A stretch of DNA of 18,637 nucleotides from a bacterium (GCA_021791455.1 JAJYWM010000131.1:1-18637); one strand, 5' to 3'; shown: positions 6,642 to 14,344, numbered from the stretch's first letter. Made by a program: numbers and translations. Notes: a model not told the origin generated them from the sequence alone.

Positions 6642-7418
6642 ATGAGCGCAGTCGTAGATCTGAGGCGCGAGGGGCCGATCGGCTGGCTGACAATCGATCA
6701 TCCGCCCGCCAACTCCCTGAACCGGGAGGTTCTGGACGGACTCCGCCGCGGCCTGCGCGAGCTGGAGGAGGACGGGGACGTGCGGGCCGCAGTGATCACC
6801 GGTGCTGGGAATCGCTTCTTCGTCGCTGGCGCGGACATCGGCGAGTTCCAAACTGATGGCCCTGACGCGACTGCGGAGAAAATCGCCCTGGGCCAGCAGC
6901 TGACCCTGGAGATGGAGCGGTCCAGGCTGCCCCTGGTGGCGGCGGTCAACGGCTTTGCGCTGGGCGGGGGTCTTGAGCTGGCGATGGCCTGCGATCTGAG
7001 GGTGGCGAGCCGGACGGCGCGTCTGGGGCAGCCGGAAATACTCCTCGGGATAATCCCGGGCTGGGGAGGGACTCAGAGGCTCCCACGCCTGGTGGGCCGC
7101 GGCGTGGCTCTGGAGCTCCTGCTGAGTGGAGATCAAATTCAAGCCGAGAGGGCGCTGGAACTGGGCCTTGTGAACTCGGTTGTGGACCACGAGGACCTTC
7201 TCGAGGCGGCACAGGGCATGGCCGACAAGCTGGCCGCCCGCGCTCCTCTGGCGACCGCTGCTATCAAGCGGGCGGTGGCCCAAGGTTTGGACCGGCCGCT
7301 GGACCAGGCGCTGGCCATAGAGCTCAGGGAGTTCCAGGAGACCTTCCGCAGCGAAGACGCGGCTGAGGGGATCGCCGCCTTCATGGGCAAGCGCCAGGCC
7401 GAGTGGACTGGCCGCTGA
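6642..7418 (+). CDS. Enoyl-CoA hydratase/isomerase family protein (crotonase)
   Basis: Cytosolic crotonase-fold enzyme, most likely hydrating 2-enoyl-CoA in fatty-acid or branched amino-acid oxidation. It has 258 aa, typical for a single-domain hydratase. The oxyanion-hole region FFVAGADIGEF is at residues 59-69 and NGFALGGGLELAMACD at 103-118. Both catalytic glutamates are present: E112 (GGGLEL) and E132 (LGQPEILLGI), followed by IPGWGGTQRLPRLVG. Having both acids favours true hydratase activity over isomerase or hydrolase variants. ATG 6642 follows a very strong GGGAGGAGGT at 6629-6638. It is upstream of the small membrane protein and EtfD-like gene. That link to beta-oxidation electron transfer fits its job; the exact chain-length preference is unknown. 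Confidence 0.93.
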   Translation: MSAVVDLRREGPIGWLTIDHPPANSLNREVLDGLRRGLRELEEDGDVRAAVITGAGNRFFVAGADIGEFQTDGPDATAEKIALGQQLTLEMERSRLPLVAAVNGFALGGGLELAMACDLRVASRTARLGQPEILLGIIPGWGGTQRLPRLVGRGVALELLLSGDQIQAERALELGLVNSVVDHEDLLEAAQGMADKLAARAPLATAAIKRAVAQGLDRPLDQALAIELREFQETFRSEDAAEGIAAFMGKRQAEWTGR

Positions 7419-7438
7419 TGGCGGCGCTGCCCAGTCCG

Positions 7439-7444
7439 TACCAT
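7439..7444 (+). promoter_or_regulatory. Candidate -10 box (TACCAT) for the small membrane protein/EtfD-like unit
   Basis: TACCAT ends 7 nt before the GTG at 7452, in the 33-base gap after the crotonase stop. No Shine-Dalgarno sequence is seen, so a leaderless message is plausible in addition to read-through from the crotonase gene. Confidence 0.4.
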
Positions 7445-7451
7445 CACCTGC

Positions 7452-7637
7452 GTGCCCGACTCTGATCCCCGGCCCGCGACTGGGGCATCCGACCACAACA
7501 GAACCGTGAACGGCGCCCGCCAGCGGGTCGGCCCCTTCTGGATCGATGAGCCCTCGTGGTACTGGCTGGTCTGGACTGCCACCCTGCTGGTGGCGGTCGG
7601 CCTCTTCATCCTGGCCATCTGGTTCGACAGGCCGTGA
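7452..7637 (+). CDS. 61-aa single-pass membrane protein coupled to the EtfD-like gene
   Basis: A tiny protein with a polar, disordered N-terminus (residues 1-28), an aromatic-rich segment FWIDEPSWYWLVW at 29-41 and one membrane helix at about 37-57 (LVWTATLLVAVGLFILAIWF), ending DRP. Its stop overlaps the GTG start of the next gene (GTGA), so translation is coupled. GTG 7452 is preceded by a -10-like box; GTG 7506 is a possible later start giving 43 aa. Small one-helix proteins often accompany membrane respiratory complexes, so an accessory subunit of the Fe-S quinone reductase is the likeliest role. This is inference; I recognise no family. Confidence 0.65.
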   Translation: MPDSDPRPATGASDHNRTVNGARQRVGPFWIDEPSWYWLVWTATLLVAVGLFILAIWFDRP

Positions 7638-9682
7638 TCTGGCTGAACACGGTAGCGCTGGTGCTGCTGTCCGGGATAACCGGGGTCGCCTTCGCCGCGC
7701 GTCTGGGGCCACTGGTCCGATCGATGCGGGCCGGCGGCCATGACAGTCGGCTAGACCATCCGTGGGAGCGGGTCCGGGGAGTCGTGGTGTTCGTGCTGGG
7801 CCAGAAGCGCCTGCTGCGCTGGCCGTTCTCCGGGATAGCTCACTTCCTAATCTTCTGGGGCTTTGTGGTCCTCAACCTGGAGATCCTGCAGGCCGCGCTG
7901 GAAGCGGCGGTACCCCCCCTGAATCTGGAGGAGCAGTACTGGTGGGGACCGATTGCGTTCCTGCAGGAGCTGCTGGCCGCAGCGGTGTTAGTGGGGCTGG
8001 CACTGGCAGCACTCAACCGATACGTCCTGCGCCCCCGTCGATTTCAGGGGAGCCATCAGCGCGACGCGACCCTGATCCTGGTCCTCATCCTGCTGGTCAT
8101 CCTGACCCAGCTCGGGATCTACTCGACCCAGATAGCGGCTGGGGCCGATCAGGTCGTCAACATGCGCCCCCTCTCGGACGCCGTGGCGGGGCTCTTCCGG
8201 GGCTTCCACGGGGAATCGATCTGGGCCTGGCACGAGTTTTTCCTCTGGGCGCACCTTCTGATAATCGCTGGCTTTCTGGTGTATCTCGCGCGCAGCAAGC
8301 ACCTCCACATCCTCACCGCCTTGCCCAACGTCTACTTTCGCAGCCTGGAGCCGGCCGGGCGCCACCTGCCCATGCTCGACATCGAGCACGCGGACCACTA
8401 CGGGCTGGCCAAGGTGGAACAGCTCACCTGGAAGCAGGAGCTAGATTTGGCGACCTGCACCGAGTGTGGCCGCTGCCAGGTGCACTGTCCGGCGTTCAAC
8501 ACCGGCAAGCCTCTGTCCCCCAAGCTGTTCATCACCGACCTCCGGGACTCCTGGTACGCCCGGGCGCGTGGCGAGGAGCAGCCGTCGAGCTACTGGACGA
8601 CCGCTCCACCCTCGCCCACCCCACCTCAGGATGGGGCGCTCCTGGACTGGGCGGTGCTCGAGGAGACTCTCTGGTCGTGCACGACCTGCGGGGCCTGTGT
8701 CGAGCAGTGCCCGGTCCTGATCGAGCACGTCCCCGCGATAGTCGAGATGCGCCGGTCCTTGGTGCTGGAGGAGTCGCGCCTGCCCAAGGAGTCGCAGAGG
8801 GCCCTGGAGTCGATCGAGCAGAGGGGCAATCCCTACTCCATGGCCCAGGCGTCGCGGATGCGCTGGGCTGAGGGCCTGGACGTTCCCCTGGCCGCTGAGC
8901 ACCCGCAGGCGGAGTACCTCTACTGGGTGGGCTGCGCCACCGCATTCGACGAAGCCAACTGGCCCGCCGCGAGGGCGACGGTCGCGATCCTGAAGACGGC
9001 CGGGGTGAGCTTCGCCGTCCTGGGGCAGGAGGAGACCTGCAATGGTGACCCGGCGCGAAGGCTCGGCAACGAGTATCTCTTCCAAACCAAGGCGGCCGAG
9101 GTGGTCGGCCGGCTGGAGCAGCGGGGCGTGCGCAAGATCATCGCCAGCTGCCCGCATTGCTTCAACACCTTCGCCAGGGAGTACCCGGACTTCGGCGGAC
9201 ACTATGAGGTCCTGCATCACACCCAGCTCCTGGCGAGGCTCCTGGACGAGGGCCGGATCCATCTCGACCACCCTGCGGGTGAGGGCGGGCTAACATACCA
9301 CGACCCCTGCTACCTCGGCCGCTGGAACGGGGAGTACGACGCTCCTCGCCATCTGCTCCAGGCGATCCCTGGGATGCGGCTAGTCGAGATGAGCAGGAGC
9401 CGCAGCGAGGCGATGTGCTGCGGAGCCGGGGGTGGGAGGATCTTCATGGAGGAGACGGGAGATCAGCGGATCAACCGGGTCAGGGTCCAGCAGGCGCAGG
9501 CGACGGGCGCCGCCCAGGCCGCTGTCGCCTGTCCGTTCTGTGCCACCATGTTTCAGGAGGGGATCTCTTCCCAGGACCTCACGGCAAAGATGGGCAGCGC
9601 CGACATCGCGGTGCTGGTGGCGCAGGCCATGGGCCTTGATTTCCAGCCGCAGCAGAGCCCCCCAACCTCCCGCACCGGATAA
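7634..9682 (+). CDS. Membrane (Fe-S) oxidoreductase, EtfD/FadF-like ETF:(mena)quinone oxidoreductase
   Basis: Predicted to pass electrons from electron-transfer flavoprotein (loaded by acyl-CoA dehydrogenases) to membrane quinone. It has 682 aa, close to FadF. Residues 1-235 hold about five membrane helices resembling the cytochrome b/nitrate-reductase-gamma fold, with histidines in WHEFFLWAHLLIIAGFLVYL and ARSKHLHIL as candidate heme ligands. Two ferredoxin-type 4Fe-4S motifs follow: CTECGRCQVHC (275-285) and CTTCGACVEQC (349-359). Two HdrD-like cysteine-rich (CCG) domains come next: C434, ETCNGD (C469) and SCPHC (506/509); then DPC (559), AMCCGAGGG (595/596) and CPFC (633/636). The first repeat has C-N-G instead of C-C-G, common in this family. 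GTG 7634 overlaps the upstream stop. The neighbouring crotonase and propionyl-CoA route genes support a beta-oxidation role; a glycolate or lactate oxidase Fe-S subunit is less likely because of the fused membrane domain. Confidence 0.85.
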   Translation: MIWLNTVALVLLSGITGVAFAARLGPLVRSMRAGGHDSRLDHPWERVRGVVVFVLGQKRLLRWPFSGIAHFLIFWGFVVLNLEILQAALEAAVPPLNLEEQYWWGPIAFLQELLAAAVLVGLALAALNRYVLRPRRFQGSHQRDATLILVLILLVILTQLGIYSTQIAAGADQVVNMRPLSDAVAGLFRGFHGESIWAWHEFFLWAHLLIIAGFLVYLARSKHLHILTALPNVYFRSLEPAGRHLPMLDIEHADHYGLAKVEQLTWKQELDLATCTECGRCQVHCPAFNTGKPLSPKLFITDLRDSWYARARGEEQPSSYWTTAPPSPTPPQDGALLDWAVLEETLWSCTTCGACVEQCPVLIEHVPAIVEMRRSLVLEESRLPKESQRALESIEQRGNPYSMAQASRMRWAEGLDVPLAAEHPQAEYLYWVGCATAFDEANWPAARATVAILKTAGVSFAVLGQEETCNGDPARRLGNEYLFQTKAAEVVGRLEQRGVRKIIASCPHCFNTFAREYPDFGGHYEVLHHTQLLARLLDEGRIHLDHPAGEGGLTYHDPCYLGRWNGEYDAPRHLLQAIPGMRLVEMSRSRSEAMCCGAGGGRIFMEETGDQRINRVRVQQAQATGAAQAAVACPFCATMFQEGISSQDLTAKMGSADIAVLVAQAMGLDFQPQQSPPTSRTG

Positions 9683-9684
9683 TC

Positions 9685-9830
9685 GGGGGGCTGGGGAAAT
9701 ACCCCTCGGGAGACTTCGGTCACGGACCATGGGGGTGCTGACGCGATGGTGTGGAGGAGGGCCTGGGTGACTGGTTGGGATGCCGCGGAGCTGGTATCCC
9801 TGCCCGGGCGGGGCCGCACCCACGCCCCGG
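9685..9830 (+). ncRNA. Candidate cobalamin-riboswitch-like leader element upstream of mce-mutA
   Basis: Within the 338-base non-coding gap, cobalamin aptamer landmarks occur in order. GGGAA is at 9694-9698. A P3-like stem pairs 9700-9706 with 9731-9737 (five Watson-Crick pairs plus two G-U), with GACTTCGGTC (UUCG tetraloop) inside. GCTGACGCG at 9737-9745 is identical to the conserved stretch in the E. coli btuB leader, followed by a GGTGTGG run. A B12-box-like GAGCTGGTATCCCTGCC at 9788-9804 matches 13 of 17 positions of GAGCCAGGATACCTGCC. A hairpin CGGGGC/GCCCCG with 9-nt loop (9809-9829) lies where P13 would be, and 9688-9691 can pair with 9802-9805 as a short P2. Weak points: the usual GGTG-x-GAATCC inside P3 is missing, and GGGG/CCCC at 9693-9705 can form a competing hairpin. 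Confidence 0.45.
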
Positions 9831-9906
9831 GGGTCGGCCCGTGCCTGGCGTATGGCGCTCATCCCTGCGCTCCGTGCTCTCCCGCTTGCACCACCCGACC
9901 TCCTCA

Positions 9907-9925
9907 GGCTCGGGAGCCATTTCTT
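9907..9925 (+). terminator. Terminator-like hairpin in the mce-mutA leader
   Basis: GGCTC-GG-GAGCC (9907-9918) is a compact stem followed by ATTTCTT, the only T-rich run in the gap. Flanking CCTCA (9902-9906) and TGAGG (9924-9928) can also pair. Position about 80 nt after the aptamer-like element suits an expression platform, but the T-run is short. Confidence 0.35.
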
Positions 9926-9930
9926 GAGGC

Positions 9931-9966
9931 GGTGGCGACAGCGCCATTGGGGCGGTGTTGGCCACC
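9931..9966 (+). other. Second hairpin in the mce-mutA leader
   Basis: GGTGGC (9931-9936) pairs with GCCACC (9961-9966), enclosing an inner stem CGCC/GGCG (9942-9945 with 9951-9954). It lies about 55 bases before the mce start. It could be part of an expression platform or simply reflect GC-rich sequence. The rest of the 9683-10020 gap has no convincing open frame. Confidence 0.3.
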
Positions 9967-10020
9967 GATGCCCAGCGGGCTTCCAAAGCTCATTGACCGC
10001 CATTGAACAATCCTGAGCGA

Positions 10021-10431
10021 ATGCTCACCCTGGACCATGTGGGATTTGCCGTCGAGAACCTGGCCCTGGCGGCAGCCGACCTGTCACTGCGCCTGGGAGT
10101 CCCGGCGGGGGCGGTGGAGTCGATTGCCGCAGATGGGATCGAGGTTAGCTTTCTTGATCTGGGCCCGCAGTCCGTGGAGCTGTTGGCGCCCACCCGACCA
10201 GACTCCTCCATATCTCGCTTTCTTGGCCGACGGGGACCGGGTCTCCACCACGTCGCCTATCTGGTTGACGACATTCGGGAGGAGCTGGGCCGCTGGCAGG
10301 AGTTGGGGGCACAGCTCATCGACAGGGAACCGAGGGTCGGGTCACGCGGAAGGTTGGTCGCCTTCGTCCACCCCGCAACCGAGAACGGCGTGCTCACCGA
10401 ACTCGTCCAGGTTCGCAGGGAGCCGGCATGA
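10021..10431 (+). CDS. mce: Methylmalonyl-CoA epimerase
   Basis: Interconverts (2S)- and (2R)-methylmalonyl-CoA, linking propionyl-CoA carboxylase to methylmalonyl-CoA mutase. The 136-aa vicinal-oxygen-chelate (glyoxalase) protein has the family pattern: LDHVGFAVENL at residues 4-14 with metal ligand H6, the PQSVELLAP strand (49-57), GPGLHHVAYLVDDI (73-85) with metal-ligand His, GSRGRLVAFVHP and LTELVQ with ligand E127. ATG 10021 is chosen because it begins at the conserved strand; the in-frame TTG at 10003 would add six residues and neither has a strong ribosome site. Its stop overlaps the mutase start (ATGA), so the two are coupled. A long structured leader precedes it and may respond to cobalamin. 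Confidence 0.93.
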   Translation: MLTLDHVGFAVENLALAAADLSLRLGVPAGAVESIAADGIEVSFLDLGPQSVELLAPTRPDSSISRFLGRRGPGLHHVAYLVDDIREELGRWQELGAQLIDREPRVGSRGRLVAFVHPATENGVLTELVQVRREPA

Positions 10432-12011
10432 GCGACCCGACGTTGGTTCCACATCCCGATCAGACGGGCTCGGGGCTGCCTCTGCGGCCGTGGTACGGGG
10501 AGGACCCTTCAAGGCCCCCACCCGCCGACCCCGGGGAGCCGCCCTACACCCGGGGGATTCGCCGCGACGGGTACCGCAAGCGGCTCTGGACGATGCGCCA
10601 GTACGCCGGTTTCGGGTCCGCGGTGGAGACCAACCGAAGGTTCCGATACCTGTTGGAGCGGGGTCAGACGGGCCTTTCTGTAGCCTTCGACCTCCCCACC
10701 CAGATGGGCTACGACTCCGATGCGGAGATATCCAGAGGAGAAGTGGGGAAGGTCGGTGTTCCGGTCGATCACCTGGGCGACATGCGGCTCCTGCTCGCCG
10801 ACCTCCCTCTCGGACAGGTGACGACCTCAATGACCATCAACGCCCCCGCCAGCATTCTTCTCCTGCTCTACCAGCTGGTCGGATTGGAACGGGGGGTGGG
10901 CGGTCCCGAGCTGGGGGGCACGATTCAGAACGACATCCTGAAGGAGTACGCGGCGCGGGGCACCTACATCTTTCCCCCTCGCCCCAGCATGCGTCTGGTG
11001 ACCGACACCCTGCGGTACTGCCATCAGGAGCTGCCCCGGTGGAATCCCATCTCGATCTCCGGCTACCACATCCGTGAAGCAGGGGCCACCGCCGCTCAGG
11101 AGCTCGCGTTTGCGCTCAGCAATGGGGTCGCCTATGTGGAGGCAGCCCTCGGCGCCGGGCTTGGGCTGGCGGATTTCGCCCCCCGGCTGAGCTTCTTCTT
11201 CAACGTCGACAACGACCTCTTCGAAGAGGTCTCCAAGTTCAGGGCGGCCCGCACCCTGTGGGCGCGGCTCATGAGGGATCGCTTTGGCGCCACCGACCCT
11301 CGCTGTCTCCAACTCCGGTTCCATGCCCAGACGGCGGGGGCGACGCTCACTGCCCAGCAGCCGCTCAACAACGTCATCCGGGTCTCGCTCCAGGCCCTGG
11401 CCGCCGTTCTGGGCGGGGCCCAATCACTGCACACAAACTCCTATGACGAAGCGCTGGCCCTGCCGTCCGAGCAGGCCGCCACCCTGGCCCTGCGGACGCA
11501 ACAGGTGATCGCCTTCGAATCAGGGGTCGCAAGGGTCGCCGACCCTTTGGGCGGGTCGCACCTGGTCGAATCGCTCACCGAACAGCTTGTGATCGAGGCA
11601 TCCACTCTGATCTCCGAGGTGGACGCCCGCGGGGGGGCGGTGGCGGCCATAGAGACCGGCTTCTATCAGGACCAGATCCAGGAGTCTTCCTACCACCACC
11701 AGCAGATGGTGGAGTCGGGCCAGGAGGTGGTCGTGGGAGTCAACCGGTTCCAGGACGCCGCGCCGGTGGAGGTGCCGCTGCTCAGGGTCGATCCGGACCT
11801 TGAGCGAGACCAGCTGCGGCGGTTGGCCGAGCACAAGCGCACCCGGTCCCTTTCCGCTGTGACCCGCAGGCTGTCCCTGGTGTCGAGGGCCGCCGCGGGA
11901 GACGAGAACCTCCTCTGGCCGATGCGCGACGCTCTCGTCGCGGGCGCCACGGTGGGCGAGCTCTGCCAGAGTCTGCGCGAGGTGTTCGGGGTTTGGCGAC
12001 CCCGCGGGTGA
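10428..12011 (+). CDS. mutA: Methylmalonyl-CoA mutase catalytic (large/alpha) subunit, lacking the B12-binding domain
   Basis: Adenosylcobalamin-dependent rearrangement of (R)-methylmalonyl-CoA to succinyl-CoA. The 527 aa cover only the TIM-barrel substrate-binding part and end at [10 protein letters not shown], where single-chain mutases continue into the DxHxxG cobalamin-binding domain. That domain must come from a separate small subunit not encoded in the window. Key residues agree with the Propionibacterium enzyme at a constant offset of 30: Y59 in TMRQYAGFG (Tyr89), R177 in [10 protein letters not shown] (Arg207) and H214 in [13 protein letters not shown] (His244). Tyr and Arg at these places favour methylmalonyl-CoA over isobutyryl-CoA or 2-hydroxyisobutyryl-CoA substrates. 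Other hallmarks are [25 protein letters not shown] and [15 protein letters not shown]. It overlaps mce by 4 bases. Confidence 0.95.
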   Translation: MSDPTLVPHPDQTGSGLPLRPWYGEDPSRPPPADPGEPPYTRGIRRDGYRKRLWTMRQYAGFGSAVETNRRFRYLLERGQTGLSVAFDLPTQMGYDSDAEISRGEVGKVGVPVDHLGDMRLLLADLPLGQVTTSMTINAPASILLLLYQLVGLERGVGGPELGGTIQNDILKEYAARGTYIFPPRPSMRLVTDTLRYCHQELPRWNPISISGYHIREAGATAAQELAFALSNGVAYVEAALGAGLGLADFAPRLSFFFNVDNDLFEEVSKFRAARTLWARLMRDRFGATDPRCLQLRFHAQTAGATLTAQQPLNNVIRVSLQALAAVLGGAQSLHTNSYDEALALPSEQAATLALRTQQVIAFESGVARVADPLGGSHLVESLTEQLVIEASTLISEVDARGGAVAAIETGFYQDQIQESSYHHQQMVESGQEVVVGVNRFQDAAPVEVPLLRVDPDLERDQLRRLAEHKRTRSLSAVTRRLSLVSRAAAGDENLLWPMRDALVAGATVGELCQSLREVFGVWRPRG

Positions 12012-12014
12012 TTC

Positions 12015-12030
12015 CGGCTTAGGCCGTTTT
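12015..12030 (+). terminator. Short terminator-like hairpin after mutA
   Basis: CGGC-TTAG-GCCG (12015-12026) followed by TTTT (12027-12030), starting 4 bases after the mutA stop and overlapping the final codons of the convergent c-di-GMP gene. The stem has only 4 bp, so this is a weak but well-placed intrinsic terminator candidate. Confidence 0.4.
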
Positions 12031-14298
12031 GCAAGCGGGTCGGCGTCCCGGCGGGAGCGTGGCGGCATCCTGGTCTCTGCCCAGCAACGCCGCGCAGTCG
12101 GCGGCCGGCAGGGGCTTGGAGTAGAGAAATCCCTGGACGATCTCGCATCCGAACCGACGTAGAGACGCCTCCTGCGCCCGGGTCTCTACCCCCTCGGCCA
12201 CGACCTCCAGGTGCAGCTCGCGGCCAACCGACAGGAATGCCCGCACCACGGCCGCGCTGCGCTGATCCTCGGGCAGCCCCATGATGAACAGCCGATCGAC
12301 CTTCAGGATCCTGATCGGCAGCTCCACCAACCGAGCCAGAGTCGACTGCCCCGCCCCGACGTCATCGAGGGCGGTCAGGACCCCTTGAACCGCCAGCTCG
12401 CCGACCGCGTGGGCCACCTTGGACTGCATCTCCTCCCGCAGCTCGAACTCGGTGATCTCCACCACCATCCGGTCGTAAGGGATCCCCCAATGGTCCAGGG
12501 CGGCGAGCAGCCGGCGGGCGAAGAACGGTTCGGTGAGCTGCTCGGGCACGAAGTTGACCCCCAGCTTGAGGTCTTCCAGACCTTGCTCTCGCCAGGCCGC
12601 GAAGTCCTCCAGCGCCTGGCCGAGCACCCAGTCGGTCAGCCGCTCCAGGGCGTGGAACCTCTTGGCGATCTCGATGACGCGGGGCGGGGGCACCTGACCC
12701 AGGCGCGGATGATTCCAGCGCAGCAGCGCCTCGACTCCGGTGAAGCGCCCCTCCATCAGGTGCCAGATGGGCTGGTAGGCAAGGCCGAGGCCCGAGGTGT
12801 GAGGGGCTTCGAGGGCCGCCTCCAGCTCAGCGCCGAGGTGGAGGTCCGCCAGGGCTGTGTTGTGAAGCTCGGCTTCGAACATCCTCCAGGAGTTGCCTCC
12901 GGCGCGCTTGGCCGCGTACATGGCGGAGTCCGCTTCTCTGAGCAGGCTGTCCGGGGTGGAGTCGGGCCGACAGACGGTGAGGCCCAGGCTCGCGGAGATC
13001 CGCAGCGCCTGCCCGCCGATCTCGACAGGCTCTGCGAAAGCGCTGAGCATGCGGGCGGCGACCCCGGGGCAGGCCAACTCCGAAATGGGCTCGATTACGG
13101 CCACCAGCTCGTCTCCTCCGTAGCGGGCCAGCAGATCCGAGGGGCGGACCAGAGCCCGCAGGCGCCGAGTCGCGACCCGCAGGAGCTCGTCCCCCGCGTC
13201 ATGGCCGAGGGCGTCGTTGACCACCTTGGTTCCGTCGAGGTCGATGAACAGGACCGCAAGCACCCCGGCGCCGTGCCCGTCCGTGGTCGCCTCTGAGAGG
13301 CGCTGCTGCAGGCGCACACGGTTGGGCAGGCCGGTCAGGTCGTCGTGCTCGCTCTGGTGCCGCAGGCGCGCTTCGAAGTGGGCCCGGTCGGTCACATCAC
13401 GCGCCGTCACCACCGAGCCCGGGGTGTCCGAGACGCCCCCCTCGAAGCTGTGGCGGCTGAGGGCCACCACCCGCGGCGGGGAGCCTTGGGGCAGGCGAAC
13501 CGTCAGCTCCATCTGATCTCCGCGCCAGGCGGGGCGGGACCGTCGCCGACCCCGTCGGCCCCCTGCCGTTAGCAGGAGGTCGTCGATCGAGGTGCCCAGC
13601 AGTCCGGCGGGGAGCTGGCCGAAGAGTCCCGCGAACGCACGATTGGCGTAGCGGAGATCTCCTTCGTGGTCGACCAGAGCCACCCCCTCGTGGACAGTCT
13701 CCACGATGTCCGAAAGAAGGTTGGCCCGGTCCTGTTCCAGGCGCTGACGGACCAGGCTCTGGCTGAGCGAGAGCTCGCGAGCCCTCGCCATGATCGCCGA
13801 GGCCGCCACCTCTCCCAGCAGGCGGAGCAGGTGCAGGCTGTGGCCAGAAAACCGTCCCGGCGAGCGGTGAAGGGCACCAAGCACCCCGAGGCAGGACCCG
13901 CTTATGGGGTCCAGGATCGGGACCGCAACCGCGGATTCGCTGCCCCTGGGGGTCGTGACTGAGTGCAGGGCCGCTCTGGGCCGCACCAGACCGTCGCTCA
14001 AATTGGAGACCAGCACCTGCCGACGGTTCATCGCCACCCAGCCGCCAAGTCCGGATTGCAGGGAGCGGACGGTACCCGCTGGCATGGTGGAGCGTCCGCT
14101 GGTGGCGGCAACCTCAGAGTCACCACCTCCCCCCGTCACCAGCAGGAGTCGGGCCGCGTCCGCGGCCGTGACCGCGCGGGCCGAGTCGACGATGGCCTGC
14201 AGGAGCCGTCTGGCGTCGGACGCCACGCTCGGGGCTCCGCCTGGGGCGGCTTCCTTGCCAGCGGGGCCAGCCGCGTCCCGAGCCACCTTCTCGCCCAC
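12019..14298 (-). CDS. GAF-PAS-GGDEF-EAL cyclic-di-GMP signalling protein
   Basis: Predicted sensor that breaks down (and may bind or make) cyclic di-GMP; no membrane helix, so cytosolic. Counting from GTG 14298 (759 aa), the order is a GAF domain about 28-175, a PAS domain about 198-308 (HEGVALVDHEGDLRYANRAF), GGDEF about 316-478 and EAL about 490-740. The GGDEF signature is RYGGDEL (392-398), with Leu for Phe, and has the RPSD inhibitory-site motif five residues before. The EAL half looks active: GVEALLRWNHP, LGVNF (Asn), VVEITE (Glu), LDDVGAG (two Asp), LKVDR (Lys), AEGVET (Glu) and QGFLYSKP. This favours phosphodiesterase. The start is uncertain: GTG 14298 has a -10-like box 7 nt upstream, while GTG 14343 and TTG 14364 are in frame further up. 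It converges with mutA. Confidence 0.88.
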   Translation of the reverse strand: MGEKVARDAAGPAGKEAAPGGAPSVASDARRLLQAIVDSARAVTAADAARLLLVTGGGGDSEVAATSGRSTMPAGTVRSLQSGLGGWVAMNRRQVLVSNLSDGLVRPRAALHSVTTPRGSESAVAVPILDPISGSCLGVLGALHRSPGRFSGHSLHLLRLLGEVAASAIMARARELSLSQSLVRQRLEQDRANLLSDIVETVHEGVALVDHEGDLRYANRAFAGLFGQLPAGLLGTSIDDLLLTAGGRRGRRRSRPAWRGDQMELTVRLPQGSPPRVVALSRHSFEGGVSDTPGSVVTARDVTDRAHFEARLRHQSEHDDLTGLPNRVRLQQRLSEATTDGHGAGVLAVLFIDLDGTKVVNDALGHDAGDELLRVATRRLRALVRPSDLLARYGGDELVAVIEPISELACPGVAARMLSAFAEPVEIGGQALRISASLGLTVCRPDSTPDSLLREADSAMYAAKRAGGNSWRMFEAELHNTALADLHLGAELEAALEAPHTSGLGLAYQPIWHLMEGRFTGVEALLRWNHPRLGQVPPPRVIEIAKRFHALERLTDWVLGQALEDFAAWREQGLEDLKLGVNFVPEQLTEPFFARRLLAALDHWGIPYDRMVVEITEFELREEMQSKVAHAVGELAVQGVLTALDDVGAGQSTLARLVELPIRILKVDRLFIMGLPEDQRSAAVVRAFLSVGRELHLEVVAEGVETRAQEASLRRFGCEIVQGFLYSKPLPAADCAALLGRDQDAATLPPGRRPACKTA

Positions 14299-14305
14299 GG
14301 TGCCA

Positions 14306-14311
14306 AGGGTA
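14306..14311 (-). promoter_or_regulatory. Candidate -10 box (TACCCT) for leaderless c-di-GMP gene
   Basis: On the minus strand TACCCT ends 7 nt before the GTG at 14298 and no Shine-Dalgarno sequence is visible there. It only applies if 14298 is the true start; the -35 is not evident. Confidence 0.35.
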
Positions 14312-14344
14312 TTGGCCCAATGGCATGGCGGAGTCCCGGTCACC

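Noticed and set aside
6588..7712. Upstream extension of the coiled-coil gene frame by more than 370 codons
   Set aside because: The extension is antisense to the crotonase gene. The ATG at 6587 has a promoter-like element just upstream and begins the plausible protein.
8441..9271. 276-codon minus-strand open frame over the EtfD-like gene
   Set aside because: Antisense to conserved cysteine motifs and low-complexity in composition; a shadow.
9693..9705. GGGG-AAATA-CCCC hairpin as terminator of the EtfD-like gene
   Set aside because: Only 4 bp and no T-run; the same CCCC pairs better with 9732-9735 in the P3-like stem.
9683..10020. A decayed or small protein gene in the gap before mce
   Set aside because: Frames here are short, with arginine/proline-rich translations that look random; the RNA-structure reading explains more of the sequence.
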